From assembly GCA_003214115.1 (NCBI GenBank), contig QCMA01000003.1, positions 1-62,682 on the forward strand: a DNA stretch of 62,682 bases, written 5' to 3'. Below the pieces are notes generated by a model. It was given only the letters and a program-made list of their open reading frames with translations, ran no database searches and was not told the origin of the DNA. Source of the DNA: Prochlorococcus sp. AG-418-I21. Its GTDB lineage: Bacteria > Cyanobacteriota > Cyanobacteriia > PCC-6307 > Cyanobiaceae. A program made the position numbers and the translations under genes. This document shows positions 1 to 7,724 of the stretch, piece after piece. How positions within the stretch are numbered: position 1 is the stretch's first letter; every line of letters starts with the position of its first letter.

Positions 1-50
1 TGAAATTAATCAAGAAAAAATAGATTCAGAAAACAGCAAAAAATAATATC

Positions 51-443
51 TTGGATAGACCCATAACCCCCATAGACGAATTTGAAAGAGCATTAGATAA
101 AGCAGCTCTAACTAAAGAAGAATATGAATTGATAGACTACATCCGCTATACAAGTGTGTTTACACAACCTAGTCTTATTAAAGATTTAAAAAGGCCATCA
201 AAACCTCCTCTTCTATCAGTTCTATGTCATATTTGCAGAAAAATCGGTTCGGAGATGCCAGATCATTTCAAAACAGTAATTGAGTGGTCAATTGAAATAA
301 GTGATCACAATACAAAATGGGATGCTCATTTAATTTGCGCAGAAGCATTGAACATAGACAAAATCCCATTAAGTCCTATTCATGGAACAACTTTATTTGA
401 TGTTCTTGTTGTACACAAAGAATTATTTCTTGGATTTGATTAA
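51..443 (+). CDS. conserved hypothetical protein (130 aa)
   Basis: Intact ORF with TTG start; no family recognised with certainty. Confidence 0.6.
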   Translation: MDRPITPIDEFERALDKAALTKEEYELIDYIRYTSVFTQPSLIKDLKRPSKPPLLSVLCHICRKIGSEMPDHFKTVIEWSIEISDHNTKWDAHLICAEALNIDKIPLSPIHGTTLFDVLVVHKELFLGFD

Positions 444-444
444 A

Positions 445-762
445 TTAATCATCTAAAGGCACAGAATCAGTATCTATAACTTCCGAATCATCATACTTAT
501 TTATTTTATTTTCAATCCAGTTATTTATATAACTAACTAAAGGCAATGAACCTCTAAAAATAAAAATAGAGGTAGGCAAAGCGCTTAATAAACCTACTAC
601 AGGACTTTTAAAAAGTAATCTTCCGGCTTTTATGTTAAATAAAATAATAAGCGCTGAGGGAACTATAACTTTAACTACTGTTTTGAGCGCCTCAAGCCAA
701 CCGACACGATATGTCCACCATATTAAAATTATGCCAACTACATAGAGGAATAAGTAAGTCAT
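445..762 (-). CDS. hypothetical membrane protein (105 aa)
   Basis: Intact ORF with hydrophobic N-terminal segments, convergent with the preceding gene. Confidence 0.6.
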   Translation of the reverse strand: MTYLFLYVVGIILIWWTYRVGWLEALKTVVKVIVPSALIILFNIKAGRLLFKSPVVGLLSALPTSIFIFRGSLPLVSYINNWIENKINKYDDSEVIDTDSVPLDD

Positions 763-857
763 AAAATTAGTATAATAATTATCTATTTATCTTGTTCTTG
801 CTAAGAAAAAGATTTTATAAATTTCTTTAACATCAATCAATCAATCAAATTCTAGTA

Positions 858-1073
858 ATGAGTTTTTCTGAAATAAGAAAATTTTTAATTAAGATGCAAT
901 CTGATGAAGAATTAAAAAAGCAGGTTACGACATCCTCTACAGCAGATGATGTAGCCCTAATAGGTCAACGCTTAGGTTATGACTTTTCAGGCGATGATCT
1001 CTTAAGATTTAATGGACAAAAAGTTGATAAAGTTACCGTAAGAAAGGTAGATCATCCAGGAGAATACCACTAA
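858..1073 (+). CDS. Nif11-like leader/Nif11 domain small protein (71 aa)
   Basis: MSFSEIRKFLIKMQSDEELKKQVTTSSTADDVALIGQRLGYDFSGDDL has the Nif11 pattern (F...DEELK..v....tadd...iA...Gy.fs.ddl); no Cys residues. Confidence 0.7.
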   Translation: MSFSEIRKFLIKMQSDEELKKQVTTSSTADDVALIGQRLGYDFSGDDLLRFNGQKVDKVTVRKVDHPGEYH

Positions 1074-1074
1074 A

Positions 1075-1584
1075 TTAAGACTTAATCCATATTGCAAGCC
1101 CTCCGCCCCTGCCTCGAGCACATAACCAATTATCTTTAGTGCTAATTCCTACAAGTGAGAAAAAAGGCATTTTTTTATCTTCTGGTTTTTTTAATTCCTT
1201 ATTAAATACAGGAAAACTACTAATGCTAATTTTCAATTCTTCAAAATAGAAAGCCAATAAAGGTCTAATCCCTTTTAATTCTGCGCTGCCTATAAAAGTA
1301 ATATTTAATAATCCGAAATTAATTGAATTGTTTATTTCATAATTTATTTGATCCTCTTTATTTTTACTTTTCAATTCGAGTCTTGCCGACAATACTTGAA
1401 GAATCGAACTGGGTATATTTTTGATTTCATCTGACTCCTTTCCCCATACATACTTAAACTTCCATATTCCTAACAATTCCTCATATACAATTCCGCTACC
1501 ATTTTTTTGGGAATTTTTTTCTAATAGTTTTATCTCATTAATATCAGGAAAGTGTTTCATAATAGATTTTAATCTAAGAATCAA
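1075..1584 (-). CDS. conserved hypothetical protein (169 aa), possibly plastid-lipid-associated/fibrillin-like
   Basis: Intact ORF; general pattern (NGSGIVYEELLGIWKFKYVWGKE ... S..ARLEL) only weakly suggests a PAP/fibrillin-like family. Confidence 0.55.
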   Translation of the reverse strand: MILRLKSIMKHFPDINEIKLLEKNSQKNGSGIVYEELLGIWKFKYVWGKESDEIKNIPSSILQVLSARLELKSKNKEDQINYEINNSINFGLLNITFIGSAELKGIRPLLAFYFEELKISISSFPVFNKELKKPEDKKMPFFSLVGISTKDNWLCARGRGGGLAIWIKS

Positions 1585-1732
1585 ATACTAAGATAACTTC
1601 ATAAAAAATGTTCTTAGTTAAAAAATCTCTCCAAAAAGATTTCTTTATTTCAATATATTTCCAAAAAATAATTTTTTGGCACACATAAGGAACAAGAACT
1701 CGTTAATATGTTTACATAAAGTAACTAAATTA

Positions 1733-1843
1733 ATGGATTTTATTTCTAAAAGCCAAGGATACATTCCTCTAAAAGCAGTCCCTTATATATTTTTCCTTGC
1801 AGTTGTTCTAAGTATTACAACTTCAACAAATACATTTGTCTAA
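1733..1843 (+). CDS. putative small single-TM protein (36 aa)
   Basis: ATG-to-TAA ORF MDFISKSQGYIPLKAVPYIFFLAVVLSITTSTNTFV, one hydrophobic segment, in the gap before the 1883 gene; no family recognised. Confidence 0.4.
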   Translation: MDFISKSQGYIPLKAVPYIFFLAVVLSITTSTNTFV

Positions 1844-1882
1844 AACGCATTAGTTTTACTTGAAGAGTAAAGTAAATATTTA

Positions 1883-3412
1883 ATGGACAAGTACGATGTA
1901 GTAATAGTCGGTAGTGGAATAGGTGGATTATGCTGTGGTTCGATTCTCTCTTTATCAGGCAAAAAAGTTCTCATATGTGAAGCACATACTCAGCCTGGAG
2001 GTGTTGCTCACAGCTTCAAAAGAAAAGGTTACACTTTTGAATCAGGTCCTTCATTGTGGAGTGGAATAGGTAAATGGCCGACAACTAATCCCCTAGGGCA
2101 AATTCTTAAATTACTTGATGAAGAAGTTGAACTATTTCAATACAAAGGTTGGCAAGTAATTGTCCCAGAAGGCAATTTTAATCTTGATGTTGGGGAAGAA
2201 CCTTTTAAACAAACAATTAAAACTTTAAGAGGTCAGAAATCTGTTAAAGAATGGGAATCATTTATTTCCGGAATAAAACCTCTTAGCCAAATAGTAAATG
2301 AAATACCTTTACTCTCATTTTCTCCCGAATCAATAAATTTCTTAGATCTTATAAATTTAACCTCAAAATTTTTACCTAATATCAATCAAATACCAAAAAT
2401 TAATAAAGGCTTTGGGAATTTAGTAAATAATCATCTAGAGGATCCTTTTCTCAGAAATTGGGTTGATTTATTAAGCTTTTTGATAAGTGGTATGTCAATG
2501 CATGATACAAATACAGCTGCGATGGCTACTTTATTTAACGAATGGTTTGAACCAAATTCATACCTTGAATACCCTAAAGGAGGTAGTGAATCTATAGTAA
2601 AAGCCTTAATTAATGGATTTAAAAAAAATGGGGGAGAATTAATTCTCTCTTCGAGAGTAAAGACAATTCACTTCAATAAAAATTTAGCAACAGGAATAAC
2701 TCTAAGTAATGGTTCTAGCTATAGTTGTGAATCTGTTGTCACGAATACTGATATTTGGAATTTAAAAAAGTTAATTCCAAATGAAATTTCAAAAAGATGG
2801 AATACAAAAGTTTTGAACCCTAATAAATGTGATTCTTTCCTTCATATTCATCTAGGTTTTGATGCTGATGGTCTTGAAAAATTGCCAATACATGCGATAC
2901 ATGTTGATGAGTGGGAAAAAGGTATAACCGCAGAAAGAAATATAGCTGTATTTTCAATCCCATCTGTTTTAGATAAAAATATGGCCCCTGAAGGAAAACA
3001 TGTTCTTCATGGATATACTCCTGCAAATGAACCTTGGGAAATTTGGGAAAACCTAAATCCAAAGGAATTAGAATATAGAAATTTGAAAGAAGAAAGATGT
3101 TCAATATTCCTTAATGCAGTCCGAAAATTCATCCCTGATATAGATGAGAGGATTGATTTAAAGATGCTAGGAACCCCAATCACTCATAAAAAATTCACCA
3201 ATACCTATTGCGGTAGTTACGGCCCTGCATTATCTGCAGCAAAAGGTCTTTTCCCAGGCTGCAAAACTCCAGTGAAAAATTTATTTACTTGCGGTGCAAG
3301 TACATTTCCAGGTATTGGAATTCCAGCTGTTTCAGCAAGTGGCGCTTATGCAGCTGAAAAAATTATTGGTAAAAAAGAATTTAAAACTCTTCTTAAGAAA
3401 ATAAATTTATGA
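1883..3412 (+). CDS. FAD-dependent phytoene desaturase/carotenoid isomerase-family (CrtI/CrtISO-like) oxidoreductase
   Basis: N-terminal Rossmann motif VVIVGSGIGGLCCGSILSLSGKKVLICEAHTQPGG; C-terminal TCGASTFPGIGIPAVSASGAYAAEKI typical of the family. Confidence 0.85.
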   Translation: MDKYDVVIVGSGIGGLCCGSILSLSGKKVLICEAHTQPGGVAHSFKRKGYTFESGPSLWSGIGKWPTTNPLGQILKLLDEEVELFQYKGWQVIVPEGNFNLDVGEEPFKQTIKTLRGQKSVKEWESFISGIKPLSQIVNEIPLLSFSPESINFLDLINLTSKFLPNINQIPKINKGFGNLVNNHLEDPFLRNWVDLLSFLISGMSMHDTNTAAMATLFNEWFEPNSYLEYPKGGSESIVKALINGFKKNGGELILSSRVKTIHFNKNLATGITLSNGSSYSCESVVTNTDIWNLKKLIPNEISKRWNTKVLNPNKCDSFLHIHLGFDADGLEKLPIHAIHVDEWEKGITAERNIAVFSIPSVLDKNMAPEGKHVLHGYTPANEPWEIWENLNPKELEYRNLKEERCSIFLNAVRKFIPDIDERIDLKMLGTPITHKKFTNTYCGSYGPALSAAKGLFPGCKTPVKNLFTCGASTFPGIGIPAVSASGAYAAEKIIGKKEFKTLLKKINL

Positions 3413-3528
3413 ATCAAGTTCTTTTTATAACTCTACAAATACTTAGTTAAGAAATAAGAATAAAGAAAGCAAAAACGCTCAATAATGATAATCTTTATCT
3501 GAACATAAACTTAACTTATAGCTCTTAT

Positions 3529-3732
3529 ATGTTTTTCTTATCAATTCCTCAAGCCTGGCATTTAGTTGGCACTTGGTCAGAACAACTTCCAAACGAGTCA
3601 AATCTTATAGGAATGGGCCAAACAGAATTAATGATGACTTTGCATTCAATATTCGTTCCCCTTTTACTTGTAATTTCATATTTCCTATTCAATAGACTTA
3701 ACAAAAACGAATCAAAGAAAATTAAAGGATGA
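3529..3732 (+). CDS. hypothetical small membrane protein (67 aa)
   Basis: Intact ORF with one hydrophobic segment (LHSIFVPLLLVISYFLFNRL). Confidence 0.5.
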   Translation: MFFLSIPQAWHLVGTWSEQLPNESNLIGMGQTELMMTLHSIFVPLLLVISYFLFNRLNKNESKKIKG

Positions 3733-3743
3733 TCGTTTAAAGT

Positions 3744-4034
3744 TTATTTAGCTGAACTTCTCCTAACTACTTTTCTGCCTGTAGAAGTATCAACTCCGCT
3801 TGAATCTTTAGTTTGTGAATTAGATTCAACATTATCAACATCACTTTTATCCATTTCTGCGCAAACACCTACTACCATGGCAGCTTGCATTTGATCCGGT
3901 AAATCTCCAATAGTTAATAAGGCCTTTAAAACTAATTGAAGTCGAGTTTGCCGATCTATTTCAGGTCTTAGTTTTTTTATGGTATTCCAAAGTTCTTGGG
4001 TAACTTCTTTTAAAAGTTCTCGATCAACAGCCAA
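3744..4034 (-). CDS. conserved cyanobacterial hypothetical protein (96 aa)
   Basis: Intact ORF with helical N-terminal part and basic/serine-rich tail. Confidence 0.6.
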   Translation of the reverse strand: MAVDRELLKEVTQELWNTIKKLRPEIDRQTRLQLVLKALLTIGDLPDQMQAAMVVGVCAEMDKSDVDNVESNSQTKDSSGVDTSTGRKVVRRSSAK

Positions 4035-4124
4035 ATTAAATCCTTCTTGTACTTCTACTAATCTAACAAAAAATTGGATCTCGTAAAATAATATTCAATA
4101 AAAAGATTGTTAGTTAATATTTTT

Positions 4125-4331
4125 CTATCCGAATACGAGTTGCATTTGCTGGTGCAATGCATTCTTCTCTTGCAAAAGTTTATCTTTTTCAGTCTTTTTT
4201 AGAGAAAAAGTTCTATAAAATTTTTTTTGAATCTTTATTGGAGTATTTTCAAACTTTACATTTTTGCTTATTAGAGAATTCCACTCTTTTGAATTAAAAG
4301 GGGCATAAGGAGAAGATGAAATCACTTTCAT
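4125..4331 (-). CDS. hypothetical protein (68 aa)
   Basis: Intact ORF, basic composition. Confidence 0.5.
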   Translation of the reverse strand: MKVISSSPYAPFNSKEWNSLISKNVKFENTPIKIQKKFYRTFSLKKTEKDKLLQEKNALHQQMQLVFG

Positions 4332-4632
4332 GTCTTAACAATACATCTGTACTAATAATAGTACATATTTACTATTATGCAACAGCTGAGTCGACTTTTC
4401 TAAATTTCAAAATGCCTTTGAGAATGGATTGATTTTTTTTATCTAATTTGTGGGAATTATAAGTTTGATAAATGAATAAAAGTATCATAAGTAACTTATT
4501 GATCCCTTTTTTTAGTGTCTTAAGACTTTTATTACTTAAAAACCTCTTAAAATAGTTAATTTGTTGAAATTAACATTGACAAGATATATTTAGTAATCCT
4601 TCCTATAAAAAGAATAATGAATTAATCGCAAA

Positions 4633-4941
4633 ATGCTTCTTAGTAATTCAAAAAGACTAAAAATCCAAGGAATAATTAAAAGAATTGCTCAAGATAAATC
4701 AATTACATTAGAAGAAAGAATATATGTCGAGAAATTTGCACACCATAACTCTACAATTTCTCTTTGGCTGAAAAAAGCTAACAGTTTTAGAAGGAATGGT
4801 ACGAAAAATGATGGGGGGATTGATAACCTCTTACAATCATTTGGGATAGATGGACTAGATAAAGAAAATCATTTCAACCCCAATGAAGATGATATATCGG
4901 ATTGGTTTGGCGGTGCTCCTGGTTGGCTAAGGAGAAGCTAG
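4633..4941 (+). CDS. conserved hypothetical protein (102 aa)
   Basis: Intact ORF, C-terminal ISDWFGGAPGWLRRS. Confidence 0.6.
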   Translation: MLLSNSKRLKIQGIIKRIAQDKSITLEERIYVEKFAHHNSTISLWLKKANSFRRNGTKNDGGIDNLLQSFGIDGLDKENHFNPNEDDISDWFGGAPGWLRRS

Positions 4942-5213
4942 ATCCATTAATTATTCAATTTACCCAGGCTATCTTACACAAATATAAACTCATAAAAGAT
5001 ATAAATACCCAAAAAACCCATGGTATAAATTTAATCGGAACTAAATATTTTTTTGAAAAGGTTTTCATATTTATTTTTCTTTTAGATTATTTCTTCCTTA
5101 CAGTTTTTGAAAATAGGTTTAATTGCTCTATTTATAAATTAAACAATATTCGAAACCTCAAAGATATTAAATCACTCAAGTAAATAAACTTAATTAGCCT
5201 TAATCTTCACAAT

Positions 5214-5354
5214 CTAAGCAACTTTATTTTCAATGTTCTTTGAAAAATTTACTATTTTTGCTTCATCATGGTCTGAATCATTCCAAAATTTTATAAGTCT
5301 TTCTAATTCATCAATCCTTTTTTTGGCATTTGCAATTTTTTCAGTAGTTGTCAT
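5214..5354 (-). CDS. putative small coiled protein (46 aa)
   Basis: ATG-to-TAG ORF MTTTEKIANAKKRIDELERLIKFWNDSDHDEAKIVNFSKNIENKVA; helical character; below the ORF-track cutoff. Confidence 0.5.
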   Translation of the reverse strand: MTTTEKIANAKKRIDELERLIKFWNDSDHDEAKIVNFSKNIENKVA

Positions 5355-5509
5355 ATAAAATTTTTATCTATCCAATTAATGCATGAAAAAAAAATATTTC
5401 AATGGAAGTAACAATTTTTAGACTATAAATATTAATTTTTGGTTAATTATTTCAATACATCATAGTCCTCGAGCGGCTGAGTAATTATACTTAAAGAAAA
5501 ACTAAATCT

Positions 5510-6019
5510 ATGAAGAAATTAAATTCTTTGATTTTGAATAGCACAGTTAACTTCTTAGACTTCATATACTCTGGTAGATCTTTACAAAGATTTTGGGTTT
5601 TAGAAGTTATAGCTAGATCACCTTATTTTGCATTTCTTTCAGTTCTTCATTTTAAAGAATCTCTAGGAATTAAAAATGAGAAAACAATGATTTTAATGAA
5701 AGAACATTTTTATCAAGCTATTAACGAAACTGAGCATCTTAAAGAAATGGAGAAAAGAGGAGGAGATAGGTTCTGGATTGATAGATTTTTTGCGAGACAC
5801 CTTGTTCTTGTGTATTACTGGATCATGGTTTTTTATTATTTCCTTTCTCCAGCTAATGCTTATGATGTCAACATAAAAATCGAAGAACATGCATTTGAAA
5901 CTTATTCCAAATATTTAATAGATAATCCAAATGATCAAAAAATAAAAGAAATTGCTCAAGATGAATTAAATCATGTCCAAGAACTTAACGAAGCTTTGTC
6001 AATGCTTACAACAGTTTAG
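5510..6019 (+). CDS. alternative oxidase family, plastoquinol terminal oxidase (PTOX-like)
   Basis: Diiron ligand motifs LEVIARSPYFAFLSVLHFKESLG, NETEHLKEM, IEEHAFETYSKYL and DELNHV; matches AOX/PTOX. Confidence 0.9.
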   Translation: MKKLNSLILNSTVNFLDFIYSGRSLQRFWVLEVIARSPYFAFLSVLHFKESLGIKNEKTMILMKEHFYQAINETEHLKEMEKRGGDRFWIDRFFARHLVLVYYWIMVFYYFLSPANAYDVNIKIEEHAFETYSKYLIDNPNDQKIKEIAQDELNHVQELNEALSMLTTV

Positions 6020-6450
6020 ATTAGTGCTGAGAAATCTATTAGCAATATTGAGAGTATCACCGAAGAAGAAATTAATCCTAGGCTTATCATTAATGAGACG
6101 TAACCTTTTTTTCTAGGCAATTTATAAAAAGATATTCCAATAATTAATATCATTATTAATGAGAAAAAAATTATAAATTTTTCATTTACTAAATTGAGAT
6201 GTATAACTAAATTTTTTTCTTCAAGAAATTTGAGAAATTCAGATAAAACTAATTCTTCTTCTATTTTCTTAAAATAGTCAAATAAGCTTATAAAAGCAGA
6301 ACTTAATAAAGATAATGCAACCAGTGCAGTAACTGGTTTTGTTAACCTGTTAAGTGTTCTGTTAAAACTTGCCAATAAAATAAGAATAAAAAAAGAGGTT
6401 ACTAAAGGTATTAAAGGTATAAGAGTTGTTGAATTTATGAAATTTCCCAC
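6016..6450 (-). CDS. membrane protein resembling the N-terminal region of NdhF/NuoL-type NDH-1 subunits (truncated or stand-alone)
   Basis: TTLIPLIPLVTSFFILILLASFNRTLNRLTKPVTALVALSLLSSAFIS resembles the NdhF N-terminus; hydrophobic helices; only 144 aa. Confidence 0.55.
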   Translation of the reverse strand: MGNFINSTTLIPLIPLVTSFFILILLASFNRTLNRLTKPVTALVALSLLSSAFISLFDYFKKIEEELVLSEFLKFLEEKNLVIHLNLVNEKFIIFFSLIMILIIGISFYKLPRKKGYVSLMISLGLISSSVILSILLIDFSALI

Positions 6451-6585
6451 GGAAAAAATATGTATCTAACTTAAAATCTTATATTATTTCGACGCGTTAT
6501 TTTATTAAATAAGATTTTTTAAAATCTAAAATGTAATTAGTACCTATTGCATTCTGTGTAAATTGATACCAAAATTAAATTAGTA

Positions 6586-6699
6586 ATGAAAAATAAAATG
6601 TTAGCCATTTCTGAAATTATTATTGCAAGTGCTATCTTCCTCGGAGTTGTATATTGGGAAGTCAAATTCCTATATGCCAAAACTACTGTAGCGAAATAA
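6586..6699 (+). CDS. putative small single-TM protein (37 aa)
   Basis: ORF MKNKMLAISEIIIASAIFLGVVYWEVKFLYAKTTVAK, hydrophobic helix with basic ends. Confidence 0.45.
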   Translation: MKNKMLAISEIIIASAIFLGVVYWEVKFLYAKTTVAK

Positions 6700-6815
6700 A
6701 TTCACTCAAAACAGGAAAATTAAAAGCGTAGAAAATTTAAATAAAATTTAAGAATTTAAGTTGACAAAAAAAGCTCTAAATATGAGAGAATAAACACAAA
6801 TATTTAGCCCCTCTA

Positions 6816-6953
6816 ATGAGCGAAGTCCAAAATCCTAATACTAACTCAACTCAGCAGCAGCAGCAGCAGCAACAACAATCCTATTCTGACAGCAAAATTA
6901 ACTCTGCTGAGAGCGAAAGACTTTATCTTGAGATGAAAGAAGCTTGGCTTTAA
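6816..6953 (+). CDS. polyglutamine-containing small protein (45 aa)
   Basis: ORF MSEVQNPNTNSTQQQQQQQQQSYSDSKINSAESERLYLEMKEAWL; ATG to TAA; run of 9 Gln (6 CAG + 3 CAA). Confidence 0.5.
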   Translation: MSEVQNPNTNSTQQQQQQQQQSYSDSKINSAESERLYLEMKEAWL

Positions 6954-7067
6954 ATTTAATTCGTGTTTGAAATAATATTTCTATAATTTTTTTTTTAATT
7001 TTGAAGTAATCAATACTTTTTTATTTTCTATACCCTTTAAATTTTGTTTAACCACAAGATTAATTTG

Positions 7068-7199
7068 TTGAGAAAACTTAAGCAGCTAGAGAAAATTAAC
7101 GGAAGGCTCGCAATGGGAGGGTTGATATATTTAGTTTTTACAAAACTAGTTTCCAACCGTGCCGACATATTAGACCAGCTTAAATCTTATTTAATTTAA
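7068..7199 (+). CDS. high light-inducible protein (Hli/HLIP), TTG start
   Basis: MRKLKQLEKINGRLAMGGLIYLVFTKLVSNRADILDQLKSYLI contains the chlorophyll-binding-like ExxNGRxAMxG motif; no ATG in frame, TTG at 7044/7065/7068. Confidence 0.8.
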   Translation: MRKLKQLEKINGRLAMGGLIYLVFTKLVSNRADILDQLKSYLI

Positions 7200-7220
7200 G
7201 AAATGAATTAGAAGTATTTA

Positions 7221-7313
7221 TTATCCAGGAATATTTCGTTCTATATAAGCGTCAGTTAAAGCTAAAATTAACCCTAATAATGTTGAAAATATAGCAATTT
7301 CAGTTGATTCCAT
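7221..7313 (-). CDS. putative 30-aa single-TM microprotein
   Basis: ORF MESTEIAIFSTLLGLILALTDAYIERNIPG; size and hydrophobicity resemble small photosystem/cytochrome subunits but no specific family recognised. Confidence 0.4.
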   Translation of the reverse strand: MESTEIAIFSTLLGLILALTDAYIERNIPG

Positions 7314-7410
7314 TTTATTTTTGAATTACCCCTAGTTTGCTAAATAATTCAAAGTTCAGCAACAAAACTAATAACTTACTATAGTACGTATATACTATTA
7401 GTTATTTATT

Positions 7411-7659
7411 GTGAGCTCAGCAACTCCTGAGTTTCTTTTCGTTAGGCCTGGTGATTATGTCGCAATTAAAAAAGAAAATTGCGAAGATACTAAGGAAAAG
7501 AATGAAAATTATTGGGTCGGTCAAGTTATCGACTGTATTGGAGGAGCTAGAAATCCAAATTCATGGACCTTGTTTCAAGTCGCCAATATTGACAATGGAG
7601 AGATCACTATAATCAACGCCGATATTGTAGAAAAAATTTTGAAACCTTCTGGAAGTTAA
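7411..7659 (+). CDS. DUF3104-like small protein (82 aa)
   Basis: GTG-start ORF with PGDYVAIKKE...WVGQVI pattern typical of the picocyanobacterial DUF3104 family. Confidence 0.6.
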   Translation: MSSATPEFLFVRPGDYVAIKKENCEDTKEKNENYWVGQVIDCIGGARNPNSWTLFQVANIDNGEITIINADIVEKILKPSGS

Positions 7660-7724
7660 TCTTAATCAAACAAACTTCTTTCAGTATTACAGAAACAAAA
7701 GGGAAATGAACGTTTTAAAGGAAA

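Noticed and set aside
2820-3104. 94-aa antisense ORF within the CrtI/CrtISO-like gene
   Set aside because: Fully inside a strongly supported CDS; composition is typical of an antisense shadow frame.
4902-5183. 93-aa ORF overlapping the 4633-4941 gene
   Set aside because: Out-of-frame read-through with AT-rich low-information sequence; no protein-like pattern after the overlap.
6841-6900. CAG-repeat region considered as a CRISPR or non-coding satellite repeat
   Set aside because: Only a 27-nt trinucleotide tract inside a complete small ORF; no spacers or longer repeats.
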